DNA of 64,000 nucleotides from Trichostrongylus colubriformis (GCA_963978905.1 OZ022261.1:19267582-19331581); one strand, 5' to 3'. Shown: positions 21,787-33,809, counted from the first letter of the stretch. Numbers and translations: made by a program. The notes: generated by a model not told the origin, from the letters alone.

Positions 21787-22835
21787 ACAGGTAACAGAAG
21801 TGAAAGAAAAGCACTTGCTGACAATGAAACAAAATATGCAAAAAAACTCGCACCGGCGAGCAAACCCACCTTCATGCAGATTCGGAACACTACCAATGAG
21901 CCACGGTGGTCGATACTGGTTTAGGCTCACGGCTTAGTGCCTCGCCGACGAGATGTCACAGGCAAACTTTTTCACCTCCTAACTCGTTTAAGAATGGCAT
22001 TTTGCAACCTTGGATTTCACTGTTATACTCAGTATTCGGAGCCCTATCGATCTATCCGGGCGTCATTTCGAAGTTCCACTGGTAATGAAATCCTTCCCTT
22101 GTTAGACCCCAGCAGGAGAAGATCTGCTGATCACTGCTCTCAGCGAGTAAGACCCCCCTCGGCGGACCAAATACGACACCCCCTGTCGAGAATTCCTCTA
22201 CGCAAGCTTAACCCTGGATGCTTAACTGCTCAGAGATGCTTAGGTGTGTAATTTGTTATGAGATCCCCCCCCCCCCCCCCCCCTCGCCGCGATAGCACCA
22301 TATTCTACTGTTCAAAGCATCCCGCATTTCCACAGTTCCTGATCATTGTATCCTGAGCGGTTTCGCAGTCGGCTGCGCCAACTTTTTTCCTATTTTGAAT
22401 TCCTACTTCTCGAGGTTTTCTCCATCTTATTCCTCCATATCTAGTTTAACACTGCTGAGCATCCCAACTTTCATAAACCACAACCTGTCAAACTTACTCT
22501 TTTCGGTGTTTCTGGGAAACACTCTCGTAAACAAGCTCATTCGATTGCTACAACCATAATACACGGTTAGGGGTCTTTTCAGAAGGATGTGTTCACCAAG
22601 AGTCCCGCAAAACGATGAGGATGAACCACGGATGACCGTCTTCCCATCATGCGGGAGATCACTTGAACGCCACCCTGTAAAGATGAAACGTTCACCCAAT
22701 TCAGTCTGCAATTTCCATTCATTTATGGAAAAAAGTGAGTTGTGTTATAAGTACACTTAACCCACTCCTAACAATTTTTGTACGCACTGACCTATAAAAG
22801 TTTTGCTTACTCATGATTTATTTATTACACAACGG
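21787..22835. other. No gene; partial GGGGTCGTA-family repeat (22140-22225) and C19 tract (22265-22283)
   Basis: 22140-22185 in reverse complement matches 55575-55622 (both carry a GTATTTGGTCCGC block). 22190-22215 matches the CCTCTACGCAAGCTTAACCC part of the same repeat class. Nineteen C residues follow. No coding segment recognised. Confidence 0.45.
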
Positions 22836-23587
22836 CAGATTTCGGCTAATAACCGTTTCAGAAGTAGGACAGCATACCACGTTGGTGTTTTCGCTCCTCA
22901 AAAATAACGGTAGATCAATTACTCCACAATAAGTGAGGGAATAAGCAGTAGGCATGCGCATTATGCACTTACAGTCTGTCGCGTACCGTAAAATGCGTGC
23001 GCGGTTCAGGGACACGAAATCTCAGTATGGCGGGAACTGAGGAGGCAGCCATTTTGAATTTTAGCCACTTTCGAACCGACGGCCCTCAGACGGCTCTCAA
23101 CTATGCTTTTCTGTTTATGACACGCGATTTTCCATCTTCCGTATCTGTATATATGATTTTCTGTATGCTATTACTGCTTCTGCGTTCTGTTCTTACCTAC
23201 CTGCTAGTTTTCGGGTGTACCACGCTTATTTCCTCACTTCGCCAGCAAACTGCGTTTGTTTGAGATGTGAAGTCGATTTTTAACTTCGAGTGTATATGAA
23301 AGCGATACTGTTGGCTGAGATCGTGACAGATAGTTTTGACAACAGAAGCCAATCATTCCTGTAAGGAATGGCGGGTGAGGAATAGATGGTTCTAGAATCG
23401 TGAAGCCCGTATCGTGAATTTGTGCTCAGATGTCAACCTTTTTCCTCGATGAATTGTGGTAATCCATTCTAGGTGTAAGAACTCCGTTGAAGTAATTTGG
23501 ATTCTATTATAATGAAGTGAGCAGAGATACTTCGACAGATCGGTGTAATTAATAAATTATAGGTCAATTAACTACTACGATTGCCTA
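22836..23587. other. No gene; degenerate hammerhead-like patch near 22845-22875 (minus)
   Basis: The minus strand near 22845-22890 reads CTGAAACGGTTATTAGCCG followed by AAATCTGCC, which weakly imitates a hammerhead core. A hydrophobic open frame at 22997-23263 has no family match I can name. Confidence 0.3.
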
Positions 23588-23640
23588 ATGAGCTCGCAGT
23601 GTGGCATGAACGGTGAGTTTTTTTTTATCAATTTCGTTTA
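23588..23640 (-). pseudogene. Second Penelope-like C-terminal fragment
   Basis: The minus strand encodes SPFMPHCEL, matching the SPSIPHCEL tail of the remnant ending at 20657. DNA similarity is limited to ~30 bases, so it is a short fragment in the same orientation. Confidence 0.5.
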
Positions 23641-24535
23641 ATATGATGGAAATGAATGTTCGTGCCTAGCGAGACGGACGTATATCTAAAGTATCTGAGC
23701 TATTGTGTCTAAGCTATTGTGAAGCTTCTGACAGAGATCCGATCTTGGGGGTGCTGTTCATGGTGGGTGTGCTCCGGAGTGGTTGATTGCTTGCTGCAGA
23801 TCTAACGGTTGGTGAAATGGAATAAGTTAGAAAGTATATAATTGGGCGTTTGCAGTTGTAGAAATTGTCATGGACCTTTATGGAACAAGAAAAGATGTCG
23901 GTGATGAGTATCCGTCTCACAAATTTTGACTACATTTCTCTTTCCTTTACTGAGTGTTACTTTTGGGAGTCTCAAAGACTACAGATGGTGTGAAAGCAAA
24001 ATGTGAAAGAATACACGGTACATAAGTTCAGTGATGATCCGTTACTTGTTGAAGTTGCATTAAAATTGGTGATTTTTCTCTTGTCTGTTTATCCTCGTAT
24101 TATTTACAACTGTTGGAGCAAGGGTTATCACTTGATTTTTGTTCAATATGTCAGAACCGACATTCCCGGCCATGTCAGAAGATCTTCGTGAAATAGGAAA
24201 GCCTGACGATCTTCGCGGACAACTTGGTCTGCTGATTCATGCGCTCAGGTTTCATGCACCTTGCATGGTACGTTTCTATGCACTAGCTATCATTACACCC
24301 TTTCATGCATTACGATGGCAGCTGATTCAATGAAGAAGATTGTGGTGCGAAATGAGTTCCGTGCCAACCCGTTTACTCATAGTGTGTCACTAAAGTTCTT
24401 TTAGATGAACGAACACAGTTTCCTTCCGTGCAGGCACGGCGGTCAATCAATACCTGATCGTGCACACGATCGATATTGCACGCGGGAGGGGGGGGGGGTG
24501 GGTACGGAGCTTACCAAGGACTACATATAATAGTG
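23641..24535. other. No feature recognised
   Basis: Short open frames only. A G-rich run at 24485-24498 precedes the palindromic mariner. Confidence 0.35.
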
Positions 24536-25215
24536 TTAGGTCTGTGCAGAATAAATGGCCGAAACGTAACTGGCCATAACTTCGCTCAGGCACAACTTTA
24601 TTTGTCGAAATAAGAACCATTCGAATCTACAGAATTTTGCCAACGATCTGGTAAGGAAAATATACCATCACGATCAAATTCTGGATTGCGAGAATCAATA
24701 AAGTCAAGAATGGCATCTTTACCGTGCATAATTTTTCTGCCGCAGGTTTGCATCGGGAACCCGGAAAAAGTGGTAATCAGGGATAGGTCTGGGGAGTAAG
24801 CGGGGTGAGGGAGAGGCTCGATGCCTAACTGCATCATTTTTTTACTGGGTGCGCAAAACAACGCAAAACCCCACAGTTCGCAAGTCACCCGGCAGAAACT
24901 GATCGAGACTCTCCCTCACCCCCCTTATTCCTCAGACCTATCTCTGACGAATTACCACTTTTTCCCGGTTCTCGATGCAAACCTGGGTCAGAAGGAGTTC
25001 GCCGAAGCGATGCATGTTGAAAATGCCATCGTTGACTTCATTAATTTTCGCAATCCTGAATTTGATCATGATGGCATATTTTCTTTACCAGATCGTTGGC
25101 AAGGTTGTGTAGATTCGAATGGTTTTTATTTCGACAAATAAAGATGTATCTGAGCGAAGTTATGGCGTTTTGAAAAAAGTAGTCCGTTTTGGCCATTTAT
25201 TCTGCACAGACCTAA
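24536..25215. mobile_element. Palindrome of two mariner 3' halves, copy 1
   Basis: Both ends carry the same terminus, TTAGGTCTGTGCAGAATAAA, in opposite directions. Each ~330-bp arm encodes the mariner transposase C-terminus reading outward. The minus arm has LPHPAYSPDLSL and GIFSLPDRWQ. The plus arm has NAKPHSSQVTRQKLIETLPH, PPYSSDLSL and GIFSLPDRWQGCVDSNG. The N-terminal half is absent. The arms have diverged, with lesions in the left one. The right flank is TA; the left flank is TG where TA is expected. Confidence 0.85.
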
Positions 25216-25400
25216 TAGTATCAATCACGTACCAGCAATTGCACTGACAGCATTCATTTAGGTTCCTGCATATTTGTATAATAACTAGAAATTGTTGCTG
25301 GAATTCAGGATTTTAGCAAATCGAAACCTGTTTTGCAGACAATTCCGGAAGCCCCAGGAGGAACAAGAAATTGCCCGAGAGGGTGCATAAGAACACTTAC

Positions 25401-25479
25401 AATTTGGACCCATCTGCATAGATGCAACAACTGTGAGGGTGAGTAATAGTCTAGCACGAGGGTCTGTTTGATCAGCCAT
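25401..25479 (-). CDS. Candidate first coding exon (membrane-protein-like N-terminus)
   Basis: An ATG at 25479 (or in frame upstream at 25563) opens a minus-strand reading MADQTDPRARLLLTLTVVAS followed by MQMGPN. It ends at a strong donor, AATT|GTAAGTG, at 25400. The hydrophobic run followed by M-Q-M-G-x-N resembles the first transmembrane segment of sugar transporters of the SLC2 type. It is far too short to assign, and I found no second exon before the mariner palindrome that begins at 25215. It could be a chance open frame; the consensus donor is the main support. Confidence 0.3.
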
Positions 25480-25745
25480 ACGAAGCGCCTCGTTTGCGCG
25501 CAAAACTATGGAACGTGAACGTTTTACGTTTTTAGCTCGCTGCAACTGTACAGTCAGCATCATTTCTGAATCAAAGGAGTGAATAGTGGGCTATCCGGTA
25601 TTTGAATGCTACTGAGTCCGCTACATTGCTTACGATACTCACACTACTGAAAAATAACACAAAAAATGCCTACTACTTACTCACTAACTGCTCCGAATTA
25701 TGTTGCCCTGCATTGATTTAATGCTGTTATGCGTAATCCAAAAGC

Positions 25746-25875
25746 CGCCTTCATACTGTGCGGTGCCGGTGGCAGAGCCCTGTTTCTCCGCCAGTGCCAC
25801 CCTTCGTCGCTGCTTCTGAACGTAGCCACGCCCTGCCACCGGCAGGCCTGCCGCAATCACTGCGGAGTATGAAGG
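25746..25875. repeat. GC-rich foldback
   Basis: GCCTTCATACTGTGCGGTGC at the left and the complement ending GCGGAGTATGAAGG at the right form inverted arms around a GC-rich loop. Confidence 0.6.
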
Positions 25876-26571
25876 GGGTCATTGATCAGCCATCGCCACC
25901 ACGTAACGCATGAGCGGATGGGTATATTCAGTAATACCGCACCGTGACGTATGTCGTTGGTTGAATTTAAGGATACCGTATGTAATGGGGCTCCACAGCG
26001 CCTACCTGTCATGCAATTTTTTTGGGTGACGGGTATGGAGTTTTCTAAGAAGGAGGGTGGGGGTCGATAGGTGGAATTTCCGTTTGCGGCGTCGCACTCG
26101 CGGCACCGTCAGTATGAGTCGTTTGGGATTCCGCTCAAGACGCAGTGGGCTGGTACCGTAAGGGACCTTTGAGGATTGTACCAACTTTTAGCAGTATGTT
26201 GTGAATCAGAATTCCCCGAGACTGATAGATGAGCTCGTCATCATCCTCGAAGGTAGTAAAGGCATTGCTATCACTGCTTCTACTGTACTTGAGGTTATTG
26301 TTGATTGTTTTGAATCTCGATAGGTTTCGTTAGCTGTTAACGCTCATAAAAAAACTTCTATGGATCACTCACTGCAGAGTGAGACAGAACAGTAACATTT
26401 GAGTTACCTTTATCATTTCAGTTACCTCAGAGAGCATAAGAACAAAAGCAAATAGCCGCCAGCGTAAAAATAGCTGCAATCTTTAAAGGTCTCCCACTCG
26501 TCGCGCCATTCGCCTCATGCGGTCGCGCGGAAAATCGATCTGTCGACCCCCACCCCTAAGAAGGACTCAAC
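25876..26571. other. No feature recognised
   Basis: Short open frames on both strands without recognisable domain or splice context. Confidence 0.4.
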
Positions 26572-26823
26572 TACATGCGGTGGGTCTGTACCCTAATGTC
26601 AGGATGCCGCACTGCGGCATGTCGCAAGTCAAACAGTGCGGACGAGCTAAATTGTTGGGTCCCGAAGTGATTAGAAGTCAACTGCGTATCGCACCATTTG
26701 CATTACGTTGTAATCATTCCAAGACCCAACTACCGCGACGCGCAAAGCTCGCACACATTGTGTCGCACGCCGCTCATCGTCATGCGGCATCCTGACATTA
26801 GGGTACAAACCCACATGCGGTAT
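26572..26823. mobile_element. 252-bp foldback element
   Basis: The left arm contains GTACCCTAATGTCAGGATGC; the right arm contains its complement GCATCCTGACATTAGGGTAC. The outermost bases are ACATGCGG and CCACATGCGG. No coding. Confidence 0.75.
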
Positions 26824-28878
26824 CCTCTAGCGTGCACGCGCTTGGCGAAATTCTGTCCTGAGAATGCACACCGCGCATGCACACTTGCACATGTTTGGTA
26901 GGAGGAGGAGGGCCAGTGCATTAGGACTTATGTGATCCTGAATTCATGTTTGCTGTGCTCTATTGTGAGCTTAACAACTTTCGCACTCTGCATGCTGTCG
27001 AAACGTTCTAAAAGAATGTGAAAATGACTTTGTACAACAGTGCCCATGTATGTGAATGCTCTTAAACTGGTCAACCATTGGATCGACTGCCATTGCGATT
27101 CTTGCTTTGTTTGTGGACCATGGTGCAAACCAACCGATCTCGGACACAATGGTAAGTTTACTTCACCACTTCCTTTTATCTTGTGTTATAGTAGTTCCTC
27201 CTGTATATGGTGTAGTAGTAGTAGTAGTAGCAGTTATAGTGGTGAAGAAACATGCAGTACTGTTGCGCTGTGTCCGTAGCGCTGAGGGGTATTTCCAAAT
27301 CATTTCAAAGTTCATTCAGAACCCTGGGAAATGTTTGAGGTAATTGATAAGTCGTTTGAACTTTACCCAAATTCTTGCTATGGAAATTTCACATATCGTC
27401 TCAGAACATATCGGAATTCCTTTTCTGGAGTTATGCCATTTCCGCTAGAATCAGCCGTCAATCCGTTCGTGTAAAGAAGAACGTGAAGAGCGACTAGATC
27501 CGGCCTCTCTCTTATAACCTCTCTGAACTGACGACAAGGTTGACGACAGTTGAACCCCAGTTGCCAGAGGCAGATATATTTCCGTCGGAAGTTGACTGTA
27601 GTCTTTCGCAACTAACTTACAGATGGCTTTCTCTCAAAACTGTAATGTTCTGGGCCCGGTGATAAGCCGGGACCCCGTCGATGCTTCTCGACAGATATAT
27701 GGAAGTGTATGAAGAACTGGCACAAGGTGATTTTGACGAACAGGCCGTCATCGAGCTCTTTGCGCTGCAAACATTTGTCCTCTAGCGAAATAGGGCTCCT
27801 TCTAAATCAACCAGAGCTGTTTCGGATGCTCACCTCATCAAATACTATACAAGAACTCGTGATCTTCTTCCTCGCTGGACCTCAGCTCGATGAGTTTTGC
27901 TCCTACGGCTTGGAAGGCGCTTTGGTATTTCGTGCCTTTGAAGATGTGGGACGGTATCGCTCTACAACTTGAAATGGACCGTTGATTCCATCTACGGACT
28001 CTGGAGGCTTACGTCCTTCGAGGCTTACGTCCTCTTCGTCGTCGTCGAGCACACATGCAGCTGTGTTTAATTTTTCATGTGGAATGAATCAGTTCACATT
28101 TGCGTCTGAGAACTGACCCGCTGCTTGGATAACAAGATGCAATCGGGAGATGTTTGGATTGCATCACTTTCCAACAGGCTTTGGAGGTTCGTCTATGAAG
28201 AACGGGCGTTCAAAATACCTTTATTATTCCACTAATCTGCAACTACAACACATACGAATAAAGGATACAACGATTGAGGGAGCGTAGAGTAGAGAGGAAC
28301 ATAGTGCCACTTGCTACTGGGTTGCTGAGTGCCCGAAGGACCTGCTTGCACCATTTTGTTCCATTTGTCTACTAGCTCGATGCCGTATCTATCGACTCTG
28401 TCACCGTTGTTGGCTGTTGCTGTTGTTCATGTCTGACTGGATGTCTCGGTCGCAGTACTGTTACTGCTTCACCATGGTCGCGACACTTGGCCAGTTCCCG
28501 CACGGGCTGCCACCCCGAGGACTGGCCCGGACTGGCGGCGGGCGCCGCCTTTATTTCTTCTGAGCGGAGCCACCCGGCTGGCCACACGCCCCCAAGGCAG
28601 CGCCAGCCAGTAGCCGAATAGCGAAAAGCTGGTTCATGTGCCCCCGGTGTATCGAGCTGGAGGATGAGTGATCGGTAAGGCGAGGGACTATCGTGGGGTT
28701 TTTTCGGTGCTAAGATTCATGAGGAGGTGCTCATACCGACACATCAAAGCTTCGAAGCCCTGCGCTTTGCGAGCCCTATATCCCAGCAAGGTGTTCTTAC
28801 CTTAGATCTGACCATTCAAGTTCATTCCATTTATATCTGTCTGATTGAATGTTTTTAGTTGCCCAGATCTTTTTTCAG
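26824..28878. other. No recognised gene; TAG microsatellite 27211-27231; GC-rich patch about 28480-28620
   Basis: A (TAG)6-type repeat and a GC-rich patch are the only structures seen. An 87-residue open frame at 27709-27972 has protein-like composition but no recognisable family or flanking splice sites. Confidence 0.4.
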
Positions 28879-29105
28879 GATACAGGTTTTTGAAGGAGGT
28901 GACAGGCTACTATTACTACTTTGAACCAAAGAAGTCGCAGTTCGACAAGATGTTTGCTGACCGCATCGCTCTGCAATTTAAAGCGCCGCATCATTACAAT
29001 GTTGATGCGGCACCAAACGGAGACGCAGACCCAATCAAAGATGCGGAAGTTCAAACCGTTTTCACCCAACTTAACAAACCACTGGGTTACGACTTGGAGG
29101 CACAG
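28879..29105 (+). CDS. Candidate internal exon of an unknown host gene
   Basis: A 227-nt segment is bounded by a nematode-type acceptor (CTTTTTTCAG|GA) and a donor (GCACAG|GTAAAT). It is open throughout in one frame: 2 nt plus 75 codons, starting YRFLKEVTGYYYYFEPKKSQ and ending GYDLEAQ. Composition is protein-like, acidic and aromatic, with no repeats. I do not recognise the family. No neighbouring exon is identified with confidence; the candidate exons at 33.0-33.2 kb are on the same strand. Confidence 0.4.
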
Positions 29106-29453
29106 GTAAATGGGTAATAGCTATAGGTACGGGCCAGTGCTCCTTTTTTATATTCGGGTGGTGTATGCACGTGTTTCATAAGAAGAAGCCTGCTCGGTAG
29201 AATTCCAGGATTACTGTTTGTTTCTCTATCTTGTTGTTGCACGAACGAACTGTGGAGTCGTCCTCTTTCCTTGCTAATCTCAGTGTTTTACGGCGCGTCG
29301 TCCTGGCACATACAGTCTATTTCAGAGCGCTTGATAGGGCGTGGCCTACGGACTCGGGTGAGAGTGTGTAAACCCTATTACCTCGCCGCACTCACTGTCG
29401 ACGCTCCGGTCACGCCTCAACTAGCGCTGTAAAATGGACTGCATACAAATATA

Positions 29454-30327
29454 TGTAGGTCGTAAGGAGAGTTTTGACCGATTTAGCAATTTTGATCATC
29501 GGAAATGATAGATCGGCTAACATTGCATCTTTTTCCACAGAGCAAGGATCATCCGATTTGTCCCACTTTTTTTTTACACATTATGCATATTTGCATTCTG
29601 ATGAAAGGCTGACGATTTACATGGCACGGATTCGTCAAAGTAGTCTTTGAATTGTCATGCCTTTGAACTCGTAAAGGAGCTGTTCAGATGTCTGCAGAGG
29701 GGGGTGGTGAGTGAGCGCTAGATCCAATGAGGGGGACGAACGAGTAAGGGCTTCATCCTGCAACTCTCTCAATCTCTGGGAGACGATCTCTGAGAAAGCT
29801 CATGAGCAGCACCCATTTTTTAAGTTTTGGAAATGAGAGCTACTTACCTGTGTATGGCTACATACCCACGTCCCATGCAACCACATCTGTATTGGAAAGC
29901 CCATACCCTTAGATATGCTCTGCAAACAGACGCTCGTCGCTTTTTAATTGGAGCGCTGTGATCAACTGCAAATCATTTAATTACGAAACCAGAGATGAAC
30001 TCTTCCATCCAACACAATGCCTCTTCTCCTTTCAGTACTTACATTAGTAGTTTCCCCTTTTGTCGCTCTACCGAATCAGAACTCGTGGATTAGAGTCATC
30101 CTAAGGTGCCTTTTTTTGCAGTACTTTCTCTTTTTCTTGGAATTCCCTTTGAATCTCCCTTATAATCGAAAACCTCATAAAATTCTGAGGGAAGCCTATA
30201 TTTAGGAAAAGCAATTTTTACCCATTTAAGGAGCACAATAAGTAAGTTGATCCTGAGTGGGCACGCTTTCAGAATGGCATTTATCTTGTGAAGGCGCGAA
30301 TAAGCCCTAACTTTCCTTACAACCTAA
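29454..30327. mobile_element. ~0.87-kb TA/TIR element family, copy 2
   Basis: Ends GGTCGTAAGGAGAGTT and the complement AACTTTCCTTACAACCTAA have TA at the right flank. Internal blocks (GCGCTAGATC, GAACGAGTAAGGGC, GCAGCACCCATTTTTT, CATCCAACACAATGC) match 60872-61732 in the same order. No transposase motif found, so non-autonomous. Confidence 0.7.
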
Positions 30328-31600
30328 TAGATGGCCAAATATAAACAGCCTGTGCGGGTTCAACCTGAGCGCTCTCAACTGTGTGACAATCCTTCCAGTC
30401 GCCAGTCGGTTGAGGTGGGAGAAGCGATTAGAGAGGGCGCGTACTCATTTCGCACCGTATATGCTCCACATATTGAACGAGATGGCCGGTGATGTACTCA
30501 CTGATGCGGCGTCGGGAGAAAATTGTCCGTGCGAAGTCCCTTTTCAGGGGATATTGTTTCGTCTTTTCTTCACTTGCTAATAATCCTTAGCTCTACTTTT
30601 ACTCCCAGCGTCGACCCAATCATCGCACTCACTGCGTTCGAAAGCACATCTCGCGATAAATAGATTGCCTGGAATACCATATTGGAGCAGTCGGCTCTTG
30701 TGTAACTAGAAGTATGCACCTTTTTCGCGCGGGGTGCTTCCTGAATAGTTACCCAAAGCACGGTGTGCCACTATACCTGCTCGTATCCAAGCTAATCATG
30801 TCAATTTGAGCTTCTCATCTGAGCCTGAAGGGTATAGAAAGCTCGGATTCAAGCGGGTGTAGCGCCACGGAATCACACCAAGGACGCGCAATAAGGTGCC
30901 ACCGTTGCTCACGGATTTAATGCCTTAATAAGGTAAGTCGACTAAACAGGTAATCACGAGCTGTGCTCCTAGGAGGACCAGTACAGAAGTTCGGCACTTA
31001 TGAGAAAATCAAACAAGTCATCAAGACATATCCTTTTTTTGCCACTTAGGTAATATTAATACATGTCGTCATACGGTTATCATTGTATGAAAGTTCAACA
31101 AAGATCATAGCCCGAAACAAGATTCGTTTGATGGCAGTGCTTCCGTCCGACAGCTGAAAGATATCTCCCATTCAGTGCAATGATAACATTTGCTTCCAGA
31201 ATACTGTCCATATCGCGACCACCCGCAACAAACCATCAAGTGGATGCGCCGTCTTTGGTGAGTAATTAACATCGGGAATTTCCGCACAATGATCGCGGCT
31301 GAGTGCTTTCAGTGGTGGCAGAACTAGGTGGTCCTGACGGCAAAACTCCAAGAAGACATTGCAGCGTGCAGGTTGATACGCTGCCTCGCACATGTGAGCT
31401 ATCGTCTTCACAGTTTTCACAAAATCGAAAATACTATCTAGTATCGCATTGTTGGTTTGGTAAGGTCACACCAATCGCTAGCAGTGCCTATGCTTACGGG
31501 ACGAACCTTGCTTCTTATGTCGAATGCCAGTGCCATGCGTGGTGCGGGTCACGGGAACCATTTAAAGGCACTGTTCGCGCTTGCTGATTTGTGGAGTAAA
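30328..31600. other. No feature recognised
   Basis: Short open frames in all phases, none supported by motif, repeat or splice context. Confidence 0.4.
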
Positions 31601-31601
31601 A

Positions 31602-32660
31602 GTTGGCTTTCCATTGGTTGGCAGGCGCTGGGGGCGGATCGCCACGCCTCACTGCAAGCAATAGGGTGTGGAGAGACCGCCTACCTGCCGCCGACAACCA
31701 ATGGAGAGTCAAGTGTGACTCCCTATAAGAAGAGTTAACGGTGCCTTCAATTACAGCTAGATTGCAGTGGGATACGGGCCCTTTGGCTCGTCCGGGCTGG
31801 CACGCGACAATTTGCGCGGCAAACTGCGCGACGCCACGTCCGACCTTGTAGTCTTTGACTGGAGCGCGAAATCGCAATCGTGCTGATTCAGATCAAGATA
31901 CTCACGGGTTGTTAAGACAAGGGCTTCCCTTTTTTCTCATCCGTGTCTATAACTTAAACTTTTCGATGTCAGTTCTCATTCTTGCAATACCCAGATTTCA
32001 TAAACTTAGGTGAACTTGTATGTAATGACGTAAAACAAATAGGGTAGAAGCGGATTCTATCTTACTGTTCTCAATTCAGAACGATGCTCCCAAAAAGAAT
32101 AATAAGAAATATGAGGGTATAAGGGCGGAGGTGGTGTAGTGACAGGTGGCGCGCACCCCACTCTCATGCTGCGGAGATCAAATCCCGCATTAACGCCCGC
32201 CCAGGTCAACCAAGCCTTCCATCCCTCCGGGGTCGGTGAATTGGTACCAGACTCGTTTGGGAGGATAAAAGCACTGACTTGTACATCGGCTGGCCACCGC
32301 AAGTCATTGTATAGGCCACATCACATTCACCAGCCACCACGATTCTGAATGGAAGTAGAATGTGCGGCGCATCCTAAGAAGGGATTGAATAACGCCAAAA
32401 ACTTTATCCTTTTATCCTTTTATGGGTCATAGTAAATAGAAGTATTACATAAGAAAAGTTCATCTCATAACCACTAATCGAAGGAAGGAGAAGCCTGTGT
32501 CCAATAAAATTTCCAATCATCCCAGCCTTTATCCGTTCCATTACGTGTTCTTACGTGTTCGCGCCCCAGTCAACGACGCCGCGCACTTCGCCGCACACAT
32601 TGCCGCGTGCCAGCCCGGACGAGCCAAAGGCCACACAACCAGATTGCAGTTAACCCGAGA
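31602..32660. repeat. Inverted-repeat region interrupted by a SINE
   Basis: A short inverted pair (CCATTGGTTGGCAGGCG near 31613 and CAACCAATGG near 31695) precedes a longer one. The block at 31770-31865 holding TTTGGCTCGTCCGGGCTGGC recurs in reverse complement at 32555-32640. The SINE at 32124 lies between the longer arms. Confidence 0.55.
32124..32424 (+). mobile_element. tRNA-derived SINE, copy 1
   Basis: Begins GGCGGAGGTGGTGTAGTGAC with an A-box-like TGGTGTAGTG, then a B-box-like GAGATCAAATCCC, the layout of a tRNA-type pol III promoter. The body to AACGCCAAAAACTTTATCC matches 36580-36880 closely. The tail repeats TTTATCC. No convincing target duplication seen here. Confidence 0.75.
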
Positions 32661-33021
32661 TCGTATTGGAGTTGATCTTCAAGGAATATGACTCGGAGTA
32701 ACTTTTATTTTGACAGCAGCCATGGGTAATGGTCATGTCATAGTGTTGAACGTCCGAGTGTGCGTCAGAACCCTTGAATCGGGTCGCCGCGCACGTCGAG
32801 TGCTTTGCTGTTCCCGTCATGGATTGACTGTGTAAGGGATGCTATCATCGTCTGCATGGCTTGACCCGATTCGTGTTTCTTGTCGTTAACCCCGAACTCT
32901 CTAGCTGCTGCAGAATGAGCTTACACACGTGACTGGCGTAAGCGGTTATGGATGCTCATGGGACTTATCTTACGCTCTCATGTTATAACAAAATCTACAG
33001 AGGCATAGCTGTACTTTTTAG
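32661..33021. other. No feature recognised
   Basis: A short open segment at about 32770-32838 ends in GACTGT|GTAAGG and might be an exon, but its acceptor and frame are not convincing. Confidence 0.3.
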
Positions 33022-33197
33022 GCAACAGCGGCCAATGCCAATGTGAATGTGACGACGAGGAGTCGACCAGAACCGTCACAGGTGTCATTTCGTCAACAAA
33101 TATTCACAGGTTCATTCTTCTAGATTCGAAGCTTTTAGTGAAAAAACGCGGACGTGGACGCAAAAACCTTCGTCTTTACCTTGAACCGAAGAAGTGA
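33022..33197 (+). CDS. Candidate last two exons of a host gene
   Basis: Exon 33022-33081 (60 nt) follows CTTTTTAG and ends CACAG|GTGTC. Exon 33139-33197 follows CTTTTAG. The 57-nt intron is nematode-sized. Joined in phase they read NSGQCQCECDDEESTRTVTV, then KKRGRGRKNLRLYLEPKK, then TGA at 33195-33197. The switch from an acidic, Cys-containing stretch to a basic C-terminus with no stop supports real coding, but the segment is short and no family is recognised. Confidence 0.3.
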
Positions 33198-33809
33198 TTG
33201 GCGATCTCGTTCCTTTCGGGTAATCAAGTATGAATCCACAAGATTGTCCCTTTATGTCTCTCTTCCAGAAGAAGTTTTCCAAGTCAACGAATCATTCAGC
33301 TTACGATGTTATGTTTTTGAATAAGTTGTTGTTTAATTGTCCTTTGATTCTTTTTGGCTGCCATAATTTTTACAAGTGCTAGTTTGCTGCTCCTATGTTA
33401 CGTAATTCACTTCATGCCGTACATGATACCTCAACTTAATGAAGCGTTCGTTTCTCTAATTAGCGATTTCAGCTGACGGTTTGCAGTGTTAAAGTTGTTC
33501 TGCAGGTGCTACACTTATTACGTCAGGCAATCCTTGGTTTCTACTTGGCTTATCAGTTCAACAGCATCTGAGAGTAGAGAATTCACCCTAAAAGCATACT
33601 CACTTCTTTTCTTATATTTCACAATCTAAAGATATCGTTATGGTTAGCCTAAGACGATCGTTGAAGACAAAGGAAGGGGTAAATATGGCAAACAGTAGAG
33701 TATGAAAGTAGTTGTGCTCAGCAGTGTAACAGTAGAGAAAGAACGAAAGAAAACAGCGAAAAAGCCGAGGAATAGGAACTCGAAACATCTCTTCCTTTCT
33801 CTCTTGCGC
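33198..33809. other. No feature recognised
   Basis: AT-rich sequence after the candidate stop codon. Could be 3' UTR or intergenic. No repeat termini seen. Confidence 0.35.

Noticed and set aside
22997..23263. 88-codon hydrophobic open frame as a membrane protein gene
   Set aside because: No family motif, no splice or promoter context, and lengths of this order arise by chance here.
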